Of a stretch of 64,000 nucleotides of DNA, positions 43,825 to 51,756 are shown piece after piece. Positions within the stretch are counted from its first letter, which is position 1. Every line of letters begins with the position of its first letter. The translations under genes and the position numbers were made by a program. This DNA is from Alkaliphilus oremlandii OhILAs (GTDB lineage: Bacteria; Bacillota; Clostridia; Peptostreptococcales; Natronincolaceae): assembly GCF_000018325.1 (NCBI RefSeq), contig NC_009922.1, positions 1,984,001 to 2,048,000 of the forward strand, in the 5' to 3' direction. Below the pieces are notes generated by a model. The model had not been told where the DNA came from, did not search any database, and worked only from the letters and a program-made list of their open reading frames with translations.

Positions 43825-45249
43825 TTATCTGTCCCAATCTAAACCTTCGCCTTTTTCCTTCTCCTTCATTTTTTCTTTCAGAGCTTGACCTTCAAGATAG
43901 CTAAAAGGATAGTTGCTATTACCCAAGCTGGGATTGTGTGAAAGTTTATTTATTGTTTCTAGTATGATATCTTGCATTGCCTGCATTTGAACTTCATGCC
44001 GAAATTCTTGTTTACTGTTTTCGAATTGTTTATTGATACTAAACCTTTTCTCCATAGCATCCTTGCTAAAGATTTTTGGTGGATATAAACTAGTATTCCT
44101 GCAGGGCCTTCCATTGGAAGTAATAAATGTAACTCTATCATCAGTACTGTCCCATTTAACCGCATACCCTAGTTGATTCATATTTTTAATGAATTCTTCC
44201 TTGCTAGTTGAATGCTTAAGCACACTTTTAGCTGCAAGCTGAAGTTCCTGTTTCCAGCTCCTCCCTTCTTCCTTAGCTTTACGTTCTCCAAGTGTTTCTG
44301 ATTTATTATAAGATTTTTTCTTCTTATTAGAATAACTATATTTAAGTCCATATTCCTCACAAAGTCTATTTGAGAATTCTATTAACGCCTTTACTTCCTT
44401 AATGCTCTGCTGCCATTTCATACCGGTTTCACTATTTACAGTATTCAAAATGAAATGAGTATGCAAATGATCTTCATCCGTATGAGTTGCGGCTAATATC
44501 TCGAATCCTTTAAATCTTTCTTGTTCTATAAGTTTTAGGGAAATTTCATGCGCCAATTCAGGGCTGATATCTTCATGATCATGAAATGAATGAACAAAAT
44601 GTATGAACTGCCTCCCTTCATTTTTATTGAACATTTTTTTAGTGAGCATCATTTCATTAAGTGCTGACTCTGGACTACAATTTATACCTGTTATTAATTT
44701 GGCACTGGTCTTATCGCCCCTTGTGATATAATTTATTGCCCTATTGCCTTTATCTTCAGATATTAATTTCTCCACAAAGATCATTTCTTTATCTAACTTG
44801 GATATATCTTTAGTTTCGTTCTTATTGCTATCGATTTTTATACCCTTGTCAAAATTACTTTTATTCACATCGAACCTTCTCTGAAGTGCATCTTTAGTAA
44901 AATCCTCGACAGGATACAGCTTATTGTTCCTACGTATATGTCCATCCGGTGTTGTAAATGTTATATATTTATGGCTATCATCCCATTTAACTTTATATCC
45001 TAATGCATTCATGTTTTTAACAAATTCTTCTCTGCTTCTTGATACTGCCATATTCTCTTTTACTGTAGTAAATAGATTATATTGCCAAGTACCCTTTGTA
45101 TTGTTTAGCTCCATATTTTGTCTATCATTCTCATCTGAGTTTTTAAATGTAAATATTTCTGTTTTATTCTCATCAACAATATAATCTATCGCTCTAACTA
45201 AGCCTTGGATTTTTTTGTTTGATCCATTAATAAATTTAACAATTCCCAT
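43825..45249 (-). CDS. MOBP-type relaxase with internal duplication
   Basis: 474 aa. Relaxase core at about 168-300: RAINYITRGDKTSAKLITG, QFIHFVHSF, and the three-histidine metal site THTDEDHLHTHF (His256, 261, 263, 265) that nicks oriT and stays bound to the transferred strand. Unusual: residues 66-133 duplicate the C-terminal module 342-409 (EEFVKNMNALGYKVKWD against EEFIKNMNQLGYAVKWD; LYPVEDFTKDALQRRFDVNK against LYPPKIFSKDAMEKRFSINK), and the N-terminus (MGIVKFINGS..RAIDYIVDENKT) repeats the start of the core. The protein looks like a relaxase head and tail fused in front of a complete relaxase. It overlaps mobC by 52 bases. Confidence 0.85.
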   Translation of the reverse strand: MGIVKFINGSNKKIQGLVRAIDYIVDENKTEIFTFKNSDENDRQNMELNNTKGTWQYNLFTTVKENMAVSRSREEFVKNMNALGYKVKWDDSHKYITFTTPDGHIRRNNKLYPVEDFTKDALQRRFDVNKSNFDKGIKIDSNKNETKDISKLDKEMIFVEKLISEDKGNRAINYITRGDKTSAKLITGINCSPESALNEMMLTKKMFNKNEGRQFIHFVHSFHDHEDISPELAHEISLKLIEQERFKGFEILAATHTDEDHLHTHFILNTVNSETGMKWQQSIKEVKALIEFSNRLCEEYGLKYSYSNKKKKSYNKSETLGERKAKEEGRSWKQELQLAAKSVLKHSTSKEEFIKNMNQLGYAVKWDSTDDRVTFITSNGRPCRNTSLYPPKIFSKDAMEKRFSINKQFENSKQEFRHEVQMQAMQDIILETINKLSHNPSLGNSNYPFSYLEGQALKEKMKEKEKGEGLDWDR

Positions 45250-45527
45250 ATCTCTTCTACCTTTTTCCTAGTTATAGATATATCCGGGCAAGTAATCTTT
45301 CCCTGATGGCAAAGTACATTTAGCTGATTCAAATTATTACCGATGGCTTTAAGTTCTTTTGAAAAGTTCTTGAAGTCCTCTATTACGACTATATTTTTAT
45401 TTAAAGAGCTGCATCTTAGATACTGGCTTAAGCTTAAATTTGATCGCTTTGCTTTGTTCACGATCTTTATATGCTCTCTTTCAGATACTCTAAAAGTTAT
45501 TTTTATTATTTTATTTTCAATAACCAT
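45198..45527 (-). CDS. MobC-type relaxosome accessory protein
   Basis: 109 aa. N-terminal ribbon-helix-helix (IKITFRVSEREHIKIVNKAK then SNLSLSQYLR) and the MobC signature IGNNLNQLNVLC. Binds oriT and helps the relaxase open DNA. GGAGG is only 2 bases from the assigned ATG but 8 bases from the ATT that is its third codon, so translation may begin at ATT. Overlaps the relaxase gene by 52 bases. Confidence 0.8.
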   Translation of the reverse strand: MVIENKIIKITFRVSEREHIKIVNKAKRSNLSLSQYLRCSSLNKNIVVIEDFKNFSKELKAIGNNLNQLNVLCHQGKITCPDISITRKKVEEIWELLNLLMDQTKKSKA

Positions 45528-45535
45528 TACCTCCT

Positions 45536-45664
45536 TTAGATTTTTTTAAATACAGTACATGGAATCTTCCAATTGATCCTGCCTACGCATTTACCATTAT
45601 TGTTTATAAACCACCGGCAATCTTTACATTCAACATTTATTTTTAATAACTTCAGATCTGTTAT
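45536..45664 (-). CDS. four-cysteine mini-protein (zinc-ribbon-like)
   Basis: 42 aa read from ATA: ITDLKLLKINVECKDCRWFI then NNNGKCVGRINWKIPCTVFK. The CxxC, GKC and PC cysteines suggest a small zinc ribbon. AAAGGAGG is exactly 8 bases before the ATA; there is no ATG, GTG or TTG in frame between that site and the codons for the cysteines. The stop abuts the mobC ribosome site, so the two are co-translated. Likely a relaxosome or regulatory accessory factor; no family recognised. Confidence 0.55.
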   Translation of the reverse strand: MTDLKLLKINVECKDCRWFINNNGKCVGRINWKIPCTVFKKI

Positions 45665-45709
45665 ATCAAAAACCTCCTTTTAATTTTTTCAATATCCTCT
45701 CTGAAAGCA

Positions 45710-45737
45710 TAAAAAAAGAAGCTAATTATATAGCTTC
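45710..45737 (-). terminator. terminator upstream of the relaxosome genes
   Basis: Minus strand GAAGCTATATAATTAGCTTC followed by seven T. Isolates the mob operon from the regulatory genes to the right. Confidence 0.75.
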
Positions 45738-45967
45738 TATATCCAATCATATCTAAATATTTTGTAAAAAAATTTATTGATGGTATAATCTATCTCCGAT
45801 TTCCTACATACTTATAGATACGATTTTACTGACTTCCAATTCAGCTAACATATCATTCATTATAGTTATTAATCATCATATCTATACCTTCAAACTAAAT
45901 ACGGCACTAAGTGGCTGTATACCGTTCTCGAATTGTGACGCAAAAATCTTGTAATGCGACATAAAGA

Positions 45968-46006
45968 AATACCATACAATTCATTTATTTCTGAATAATA
46001 CGGTAT
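45968..46006 (-). repeat. linker hairpin H (terminator half)
   Basis: AATACC(A) ... CTGAATAATACGGTAT with TTCA/TGAA-type inner pairing. Flanks match the other linkers (GCGACATAAA before it, ATAACATCTAATA after it). Downstream boundary of the two small genes at 46.2-46.8 kb. Confidence 0.65.
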
Positions 46007-46119
46007 CTAACTTAAATATTTGATTTTAGCAATCATAACATCTAATATAAATTATGCACATCAGTTACACTACACATTGGAATTTGTCGAAAAGCCCTGT
46101 AAATCGAAGATTTCTATTT

Positions 46120-46149
46120 TTATCCACATTAGCCGGCGCTAGTGGATAA
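46120..46149. repeat. hairpin with inverted DnaA boxes
   Basis: TTATCCAC - AT - TAGC - CGGC - GCTA - GTGGATAA: two perfect arms of 8 and 4 bases with a 2-base bulge. The left arm with the next base is the consensus DnaA box TTATCCACA; the right arm is a one-mismatch box in the other direction. Could be an origin (vegetative, or of transfer) or a protein-binding site. Its GC-rich tip stands out in AT-rich surroundings. Confidence 0.5.
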
Positions 46150-46201
46150 CAAGTATACCTTGTGTTATTGATCATTCGTAGGAATTGGTCAATCCTATTT
46201 T

Positions 46202-46387
46202 TTATTCATTTTTAATTCTTTCGGCATATTCTTCTTTGGTTTCGTTGTCATCATAAAGATACTTTTCAAGTGTTTCTACACTTATTCTTCCTTCATTTAC
46301 ATCGTCTAAAGTATCTCTTGCAGCCTCTTCTCCAAAGTCATCTAGGATCTTGCAAAAATCTACTGCAGGTAATTTGTTTTTTCCCAT
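46202..46387 (-). CDS. small acidic hypothetical protein
   Basis: 61 aa, helical and acidic (CKILDDFGEEAARDTLDDVN, YLYDDNETKEEYAERIKNE). AGGAG precedes ATG by 11 bases. Unrecognised. With the HARE-HTH gene it lies between linker halves H and I. Confidence 0.45.
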   Translation of the reverse strand: MGKNKLPAVDFCKILDDFGEEAARDTLDDVNEGRISVETLEKYLYDDNETKEEYAERIKNE

Positions 46388-46562
46388 ATTCTTATTTTCT
46401 CCTTTCTTATTTATTGCTTTTATTGAAAGTATGAGACAATTAGCATGTCACTTGATTCTAGTTATCCATACAAGTTCTTATTTATCGATATGATTATATA
46501 ATTGTAGTCTGAAAACTTTTACTGTTGCGTCTAAAAAAGATGATGCCACTTAACAATTAATT

Positions 46563-46787
46563 TTAGTCGTCCGTAACTCTTTCATCTTTCAATGATACTA
46601 GGGACCCATCACGAGTGAAAATCCTAGTATAATTCTTTGTTCTACCATGAATTTGATATGGAATTATTGGTGATCCATCTTTCTTAGTGTACCACTTATT
46701 TTCATTCAATTTGTTGGCAATTTCAGTAGTCGTCATAGGTCTTCCAGTGTGTATTATAAGTTTTTCTATTGCGTCGTGAAGTTTCAT
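46563..46787 (-). CDS. HARE-HTH (HB1/ASXL-like) domain protein
   Basis: 74 aa, essentially one HARE-HTH domain: LHDAIEKLIIHTGRPMTTTE, IANKLNENKWYTKKDGSPI, QIHGRTKNYTRIFTRDGSLV. These winged-helix domains occur in RNA polymerase delta, chromatin factors and restriction-modification proteins, where they link to DNA. As a stand-alone protein it is probably a DNA-binding regulator. A cassette promoter lies upstream (46880-46930). Confidence 0.7.
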   Translation of the reverse strand: MKLHDAIEKLIIHTGRPMTTTEIANKLNENKWYTKKDGSPIIPYQIHGRTKNYTRIFTRDGSLVSLKDERVTDD

Positions 46788-46870
46788 TTATACACCTTCT
46801 CCTAGATAATCGAGTTATTTATAGCTATTGATATATCTTAATTTTTGCTACACATCTTACTACTAATCGG

Positions 46871-46948
46871 GTTTATCTAACAAGAAAATTATACCATATT
46901 TTCTATATTATCGTAAGGAATTTTTGTTTTTAATACCGCATTATTCAG
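46871..46948 (-). repeat. linker I (promoter half)
   Basis: Contains the conserved block ending with AATACCGCATTATTCAG (46932-46948) and the minus-strand extended -10 TGGTATAAT near 46890, as upstream of the cassette genes at 23.1, 25.2 and 25.9 kb. The matching right end is not found before the next gene. Confidence 0.65.
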
Positions 46949-47076
46949 TTTTCAAAGAACGTTATTTCATTAAATTTTAGTACTTTGCTGCGTGTAGCAT
47001 TCCATTCAGCTTCTGAATGATCTAGTAACACAGTTTCACCTTCTTCATTTATGAAATGGCTTCGTTCTAATGTTAA

Positions 47077-47343
47077 TTAATCATCAATACATACATCAGC
47101 CATATAGTAAGTTGCTATTTCAATATCAGTGTCTTTTATTTTTATAAGAGTTTCTGCTTCTATTCCATTGCAGGTGCTTACACAAGTGTCTATTTCAATA
47201 TTCTCAACTATACAATCCCCTTCTTCAACATCTTTGCAATATTGTTTAACTGTATTAATAAAGTCTCCTTGATTTTCAAAGTCACTCACTTTACCGTACA
47301 CTCTATCCATATCTTCATTCCATAATAAAAAGTTGCTTTTCAT
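47077..47343 (-). CDS. small acidic hypothetical protein with cysteines
   Basis: 88 aa, acidic (about pI 4), with CKDVEEGDCIVENIEIDTCV and a C-terminal MADVCIDD. GGAGG with 10-base spacing. Unrecognised. Position next to the inverted-repeat cluster suggests a role in DNA processing or its control, which is only a guess. Confidence 0.45.
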   Translation of the reverse strand: MKSNFLLWNEDMDRVYGKVSDFENQGDFINTVKQYCKDVEEGDCIVENIEIDTCVSTCNGIEAETLIKIKDTDIEIATYYMADVCIDD

Positions 47344-47392
47344 TTTTAACTGTCCTCCTTATTTTCTATAATTTTTCAACTTCTTTAGAGGG

Positions 47393-47516
47393 TTCGGGAT
47401 ACTTCCCGAATATTTAAATAAGCAAGAATAGGATGAACATCCCATTCTTGCGGGCTATTTGGAGGGCGAAGTCCGACAAATAGGAATCTCGCCTTCTCTA
47501 AAAGAGAAGTTTCGGG
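47393..47516. repeat. cluster of inverted repeats (candidate origin or structured RNA)
   Basis: Within 125 bases: TTCGGGA/TCCCGAA (47393-47410), a 12-bp stem with one mismatch, GCAAGAAT-GGAT / ATCC-ATTCTTGC (47422-47451), CTATTTG/CAAATAG (47455-47483), overlapping GGCGA/TCGCC, and CTTCTCT/AGAGAAG (47493-47509). A second TTCGGG at 47511 can pair with CCCGAA at 47405. No T-runs follow, so these are not ordinary terminators. The density is typical of transfer or replication origins. Confidence 0.5.
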
Positions 47517-47582
47517 TTATTGAAAAAGAAAATAATTCAAAACCAAATACATCTAAATTCCTCCTCTCTTTAACTAAAACAC

Positions 47583-48812
47583 TTACCTGTGTAGCCAGTA
47601 ATCATCCTCATCTCTTTCTCTTTCCCAAAGATCATTTAGCCATTTTATGCAGGAGCTATAGTCACTACTTACTTCAAAATAATTCCTGTCTTCTGTTTCA
47701 AGATTAACTACGGCCATCCACTTTTGATCAGGATGGTCCAAGCTTTTATCACTATGTATAGGAGCAATAAACTTTCCATATTGTTCTCTATCATCAAGTA
47801 TCCTATTAAGTTCTTCCATAGATACTAATTGGGGTTTAAGGTTATCAGATCCTACCTTGGTTTCTTGATTAACCACATCTTTTTCTTTACGCTCATCGAC
47901 TATGGACAGATTTTGTAAATCTTCATTATAGTCCTTTTTATTAGGATGCTCTATATTAACTACAAATCGATCTTTATACTTTTCTCTTAATCTGTTCGCT
48001 GCCATAATTCCCTCCCTATCATTATCCAGACATAGATTAATTTCTTTTATATTAGGGTGCTTTATTAAATACTTTTCTAAAGCTTTAACCGATAGTCCAC
48101 CTAAAGATAGTAAATGATCATTTAGTTTAAAGCTGTTATTAGAATTGAGTTTCTTAATGGTCAAATAACTCATAAGGTCTATTGGTGATTCGAACACATA
48201 TACCTTAGAGCTATTTTTTATCCCTTCCATACAAAAGCTATAGGCTTTATCAGAGTTTTTAACATCTCCCCTAAATCTTTCTACGTTTGTATTCGTACCT
48301 CGTATACTTGCATATCCAGCTTCTCCCTTATCGTTATATCCTACAAACACACAGTTTTTATATTTATCTTCATATAATTTCTTATCCTTTACTAACCTGT
48401 AAACTATATCCTTATCTATTTTTCTTGTTCTTATTAGGTATGCCATCATATGCTTGTATGTACTATTCTTTTCAGGAAGAATTAGCTTTCCTTTAGGTTC
48501 TTCTCTGAGAAAATCTTTTCTATTAACATATGTATTGCTAGAAGAGACCCCTAAAAACTTCTTCACTGCTTCCACCCATGATTTATTCTCTGTGAACATT
48601 ACGAATTGTATTGGCCCCCCACCTTTGCTTTGAGAAAAACAATTCCACCTATTTGTCTCTGGATTTATATGAAGTCCCCCATGACCTTCTATCTTATATG
48701 AATTAATACCTACCTTTTTAACATCAAAAGATTGCTTAGCATACTCAAGCAAATTTATATTATTAGCAAACTGTATCTGTTCTTCTGTAAATCTACGTTT
48801 TTCATATGCCAT
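47583..48812 (-). CDS. Toprim/DUF3991 primase-like protein
   Basis: 409 aa. N-terminal region (1-about 90) with the DUF3991-like motif HGGLHINPETNRWNCFSQSK and GGGPIQFVMF, as in CHC2/DnaG-related proteins of mobile elements. Toprim core: VYVFESPIDLMSYL (Glu) and INLCLDNDREG (DxD). Likely makes primers for the transferred or replicating strand. A C-terminal region (about 310-409) has an unrelated DUF-type domain. Terminators flank the gene block upstream. Confidence 0.75.
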   Translation of the reverse strand: MAYEKRRFTEEQIQFANNINLLEYAKQSFDVKKVGINSYKIEGHGGLHINPETNRWNCFSQSKGGGPIQFVMFTENKSWVEAVKKFLGVSSSNTYVNRKDFLREEPKGKLILPEKNSTYKHMMAYLIRTRKIDKDIVYRLVKDKKLYEDKYKNCVFVGYNDKGEAGYASIRGTNTNVERFRGDVKNSDKAYSFCMEGIKNSSKVYVFESPIDLMSYLTIKKLNSNNSFKLNDHLLSLGGLSVKALEKYLIKHPNIKEINLCLDNDREGIMAANRLREKYKDRFVVNIEHPNKKDYNEDLQNLSIVDERKEKDVVNQETKVGSDNLKPQLVSMEELNRILDDREQYGKFIAPIHSDKSLDHPDQKWMAVVNLETEDRNYFEVSSDYSSCIKWLNDLWERERDEDDYWLHR

Positions 48813-48841
48813 TAGTATCCCTCCACCTACTAATATTTTTA

Positions 48842-48881
48842 TAAAAAAAAGAGCAAGTAAACAAAATTTGTCTACCTGCTC
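48842..48881 (-). terminator. terminator after the 120-aa acidic protein gene
   Basis: GAGCAGGTAGACAAA / TTTGTTTACTTGCTC-type stem then eight T on the minus strand. Near-identical copy at 49287-49325. Confidence 0.8.
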
Positions 48882-48894
48882 AAATGGGGGCTAT

Positions 48895-49257
48895 TTATAG
48901 TTCGAGCTCATCTTCATCGTTTTCTAGTTCTTCTTCGTCTTCATCTTCTAAATTATTTTCTGCTCTATCTGCCTTTAAAGATTCCTTTATTTTGTCATAA
49001 TCAAAGTTCAATAGATAAGGTCCTTTATCGTTATTTTTATTCATTACTTCTTCTAATTCTTCAAACAGACGGTTATCATAAATATATCTCAGTGCTTTAG
49101 TTTCAGTCATAATTTCTAATTCTATAGGAATTATTTCACGTATTGCCTCTGTATCTACTAAAAGCTGATATTCTCCTTCGCTATTTTGAATTATTGTACT
49201 CATCTTGTTTCTTACATACTCACAAAATCTTTCATAACTAAAACTTACTTTTTCCAT
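48895..49257 (-). CDS. acidic-tailed hypothetical protein
   Basis: 120 aa. Helical N-terminal part (FSYERFCEYVRNKMSTIIQN, then TEAIREIIPIELEIMTETKA) and a C-terminal run of D and E (residues 100-120). Such tails occur in DNA-mimic or chaperone-like proteins. GGAGG 8 bases before ATG. Both sides carry copies of the same terminator, so it is an insertable unit. Unrecognised. Confidence 0.5.
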   Translation of the reverse strand: MEKVSFSYERFCEYVRNKMSTIIQNSEGEYQLLVDTEAIREIIPIELEIMTETKALRYIYDNRLFEELEEVMNKNNDKGPYLLNFDYDKIKESLKADRAENNLEDEDEEELENDEDELEL

Positions 49258-49286
49258 TTACATTACCTCCTAGTTTTTAATTTTTT

Positions 49287-49325
49287 TATAAAAAGAGCAA
49301 GTAAACAAAGTTTATTTACCTGCTC
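49287..49325 (-). terminator. duplicate terminator between Fic and the acidic protein gene
   Basis: GAGCAGGTAAATAAA / TTTGTTTACTTGCTC stem followed by TTTTTATAAAAAAA. The sequence downstream (AAATGGGGGCT) is also shared with 48842-48881. Confidence 0.75.
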
Positions 49326-49351
49326 AAATGGGGGCTGTTTTGAAATTTTTA

Positions 49352-49388
49352 CAATAAAAAAGTAGATAGCCAAAACACTACTATCTAC
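49352..49388 (-). terminator. terminator after fic
   Basis: GTAGATAG / CTATCTAC stem with an 11-base loop, then TTTTTTATT on the minus strand. Confidence 0.8.
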
Positions 49389-49413
49389 ACTTATTTCCTA
49401 ATATTATTTTTTA

Positions 49414-50181
49414 TTACTCTAGCTCCATATCATTATCAAAACTATTGGCAATCTCCAATACTGAAATATATTTTTCAAGTTCTTCTTCAACATAATTTGC
49501 TACCATAGTTGTTAGCATACTTGGATCACCGTTCTTTAAATGATAATCAGAAAAACAATCATAGTATTTTTTTCTGTCCTGGAACTTAATATTAATAGGC
49601 GGATATCCTTCCTTCATCAATTCTAAATTCAAAATTAATCTACCTGTTCTTCCGTTACCATCAATAAAAGGATGTACCCCTTCAAATTTCAAGTGAAATA
49701 AGGCAACTTTTTCAATGATGTGTTTGTCTTTCATTTCTTCTTTATATTCACGAAGTAATTGCTCCATTAATACTGGAACAAGATAAGGTTGAGGCGGCTC
49801 ATGTACTGCTCCCAAAATTGTTACCGGTATACGTCTATACATTCCCCTCTGTTGTGGTTTATCCATTAATACTAATGTATGAATATCTTTAATTGCATTT
49901 TCTGATAGATCTACTTTGTCTTTAACTAATTCTTCAATATAATAAAAAGCATCCTTATGTCCAACCGCTTCTAAATGATCTTTAAGGGGTTTTTCATCTA
50001 TTGTGATTCCTTCTTTTAGAATCAAGGCTGTTTCCTGTAGAGTAAGCGTATTCCCTTCTATAGCATTTGAATTGTATGTGAAATTTATTAAGAACTCTTC
50101 CCTCAATCTACGCACTTCGTCACTTGTTAGTGGTCTATACTCATTTAATTTTGATTTTAACTTTTCAATTTTATTAAACAT
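49414..50181 (-). CDS. Fic-domain AMP-transferase, self-inhibited class
   Basis: 255 aa. Complete Fic motif HPFIDGNGRTGR (170-181) and an N-terminal inhibitory helix motif NSNAIEGN (37-44), as in class II Fic proteins, so no separate antitoxin is needed. AMPylates Ser/Thr/Tyr of targets unknown here. It carries the usual beta-hairpin flap region (ILGAVHEPPQPYLV). Immediately downstream of a membrane coiled-coil gene. Confidence 0.85.
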   Translation of the reverse strand: MFNKIEKLKSKLNEYRPLTSDEVRRLREEFLINFTYNSNAIEGNTLTLQETALILKEGITIDEKPLKDHLEAVGHKDAFYYIEELVKDKVDLSENAIKDIHTLVLMDKPQQRGMYRRIPVTILGAVHEPPQPYLVPVLMEQLLREYKEEMKDKHIIEKVALFHLKFEGVHPFIDGNGRTGRLILNLELMKEGYPPINIKFQDRKKYYDCFSDYHLKNGDPSMLTTMVANYVEEELEKYISVLEIANSFDNDMELE

Positions 50182-50194
50182 AAATTATTTTCCC

Positions 50195-50677
50195 CTATCT
50201 TTCCATATCCCATTCATCATCACGGTATCGATCTAGTTTATCTTCTAAAGAGTGAATTTTATCACGTAGTCTAAAGTTTTCTTCTCTCAGCTTGTTATTT
50301 TCAATCGTTAAGTTCTGCCATTCAAATAAAAGTTTATTTACATTATCTTTAATTTCTCTTTGGTCTAAAGTTAGATTTTCATATTTTACTTCGTTCCTAT
50401 TTAAAAGCTTATCTATGTTGTCAACTTTATAATAAATATTAGAAGTTTTTTCAGATAATCTTTCATTGATACTTCTTTCTGCCCGATTTATATTTTCTTT
50501 AATATCGCCATGTTGACTAGATAGGGTGCTGTCCCAAACATTCCCTATTTTGCTATCAATTTTATCGTAACCTCTTTTATTAACAAATATATTGGTGATT
50601 AACACTACAATGACACCAAAAATACCTGTTATTAATGATGCAATTATTGTTTCCACAATAATATCCCCCCAATTCAT
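50195..50677 (-). CDS. membrane-anchored coiled-coil protein
   Basis: 160 aa. One N-terminal transmembrane helix (about 9-30), then a long coiled coil (about 45-155; NNKLREENFRLRDKIHSLED). Ends with acidic/basic RYRDDEWDMER. GGAGG 7 bases before ATG. The next gene (fic) starts 14 bases after its stop. Confidence 0.55.
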   Translation of the reverse strand: MNWGDIIVETIIASLITGIFGVIVVLITNIFVNKRGYDKIDSKIGNVWDSTLSSQHGDIKENINRAERSINERLSEKTSNIYYKVDNIDKLLNRNEVKYENLTLDQREIKDNVNKLLFEWQNLTIENNKLREENFRLRDKIHSLEDKLDRYRDDEWDMER

Positions 50678-50748
50678 TCTTTCACCTCCATTATATTATA
50701 TTTTAAAGTAGTGTAACAACTCATATATTCAATTTAGATTAGTATTTC

Positions 50749-51756
50749 TTATATAGTCTCAGATCTTTCTTTAGAAAAATATTCTTTAAGATAGTCTTCT
50801 ATTATATTTTCAATATCTTTTATACTGACTTCATCTGTTACGTATTTTTTAACTATATCCTTAGTAAATCTAGGTGTAAATTTAGGTTTTTGAGATTTTT
50901 TTGGTTTATTAAAATATTTTCCTGAGAGCACCTCATAGGCTTTATCATAGTTAAAATTTCTACCTTTAGAAAATGATTTTAATATCTCAGCCTTTTTTAT
51001 ATCTATCTTGAAATTTTTCTCTTTCAATATCCCTTCAATAATTTCTTGTTCATCTACTTTAAGAAAGGATAGATTTACTGCTGCCATTAATGGAATTTCT
51101 TCTTTATTGTCTAATCTTGTTTTTAGTTTATCTATTAACATATCAATTTTTAAATATCTAGATATAGTAGCAGGGGACAAATCATATTTTTCTCCTAATT
51201 TTTCATTACTTTTCATCTTTTTATCAAATTGAACAAAAGTGGGGTTTTCCGCACAACCATCAGTGTTTGAGAGCATTTCAACTTCATTTATTAAGTCTGT
51301 TCTTTTCCCTTGCTGCTTAATTGCCTTATGTCTTTCTGCTATTATTCTAGCTTTTTCCGAATGACTTAGTTCTGAAAATGACCGTTGTATTAAATTGGTT
51401 TCCGTAACAATAAGCATAGCTTCTTCATCAGTTAGTCCTTCTTTAATTACCGCCGGTATTTTTTCTAGTCCTACAATCTTAGCTGCATTAGCTCTGTTGT
51501 GTCCTGAAAGTATTTCATACTGTTCTTCTTGTATCGGCATTGGTCTAACTATAATTGGTGTTATTACTCCATGCTCTTTAATACTCTCCACCATATCTTC
51601 TAAACGCTGTCCTTCATATAGCTTAAATGGATGGTTCTTAAAAGGTATGAGCTTATATAAATATATTTCCTTTATCCCTGAATCTGAAGTTTCTAATATG
51701 TCATCTTCATCAGAAAACAGATCATTTATATTTATAATTCTTTTTTTCTCAATCAT
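50749..51756 (-). CDS. parB: ParB-family partition protein
   Basis: 335 aa. ParB N-terminal nuclease-like domain (YEILSGHNRANAAKIVGLEK), box EAMLIVTETNLIQRSFSELS, then a KorB/ParB helix-turn-helix (YDLSPATISRYLKID). Binds parS-like centromere sites near the operon; I could not find a copy of the Bacillus consensus, so the site must be its own type. Start codon overlaps the parA stop by 8 bases. Ensures inheritance of the element. Confidence 0.85.
   Translation of the reverse strand: MIEKKRIININDLFSDEDDILETSDSGIKEIYLYKLIPFKNHPFKLYEGQRLEDMVESIKEHGVITPIIVRPMPIQEEQYEILSGHNRANAAKIVGLEKIPAVIKEGLTDEEAMLIVTETNLIQRSFSELSHSEKARIIAERHKAIKQQGKRTDLINEVEMLSNTDGCAENPTFVQFDKKMKSNEKLGEKYDLSPATISRYLKIDMLIDKLKTRLDNKEEIPLMAAVNLSFLKVDEQEIIEGILKEKNFKIDIKKAEILKSFSKGRNFNYDKAYEVLSGKYFNKPKKSQKPKFTPRFTKDIVKKYVTDEVSIKDIENIIEDYLKEYFSKERSETI

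Larger units (their letters stand above)
45665..46201. other. intergenic region with terminator, linker hairpin H and a DnaA-box hairpin
   Basis: No gene. From left: terminator 45710-45737 (stem GAAGCTA/TAGCTTC then T7 on the minus strand), unstructured AT-rich sequence, linker hairpin H (45968-46006), and a strong hairpin with DnaA-box-like arms (46120-46149). A plausible place for an origin of transfer, given that relaxosome genes start just downstream. Confidence 0.5.
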
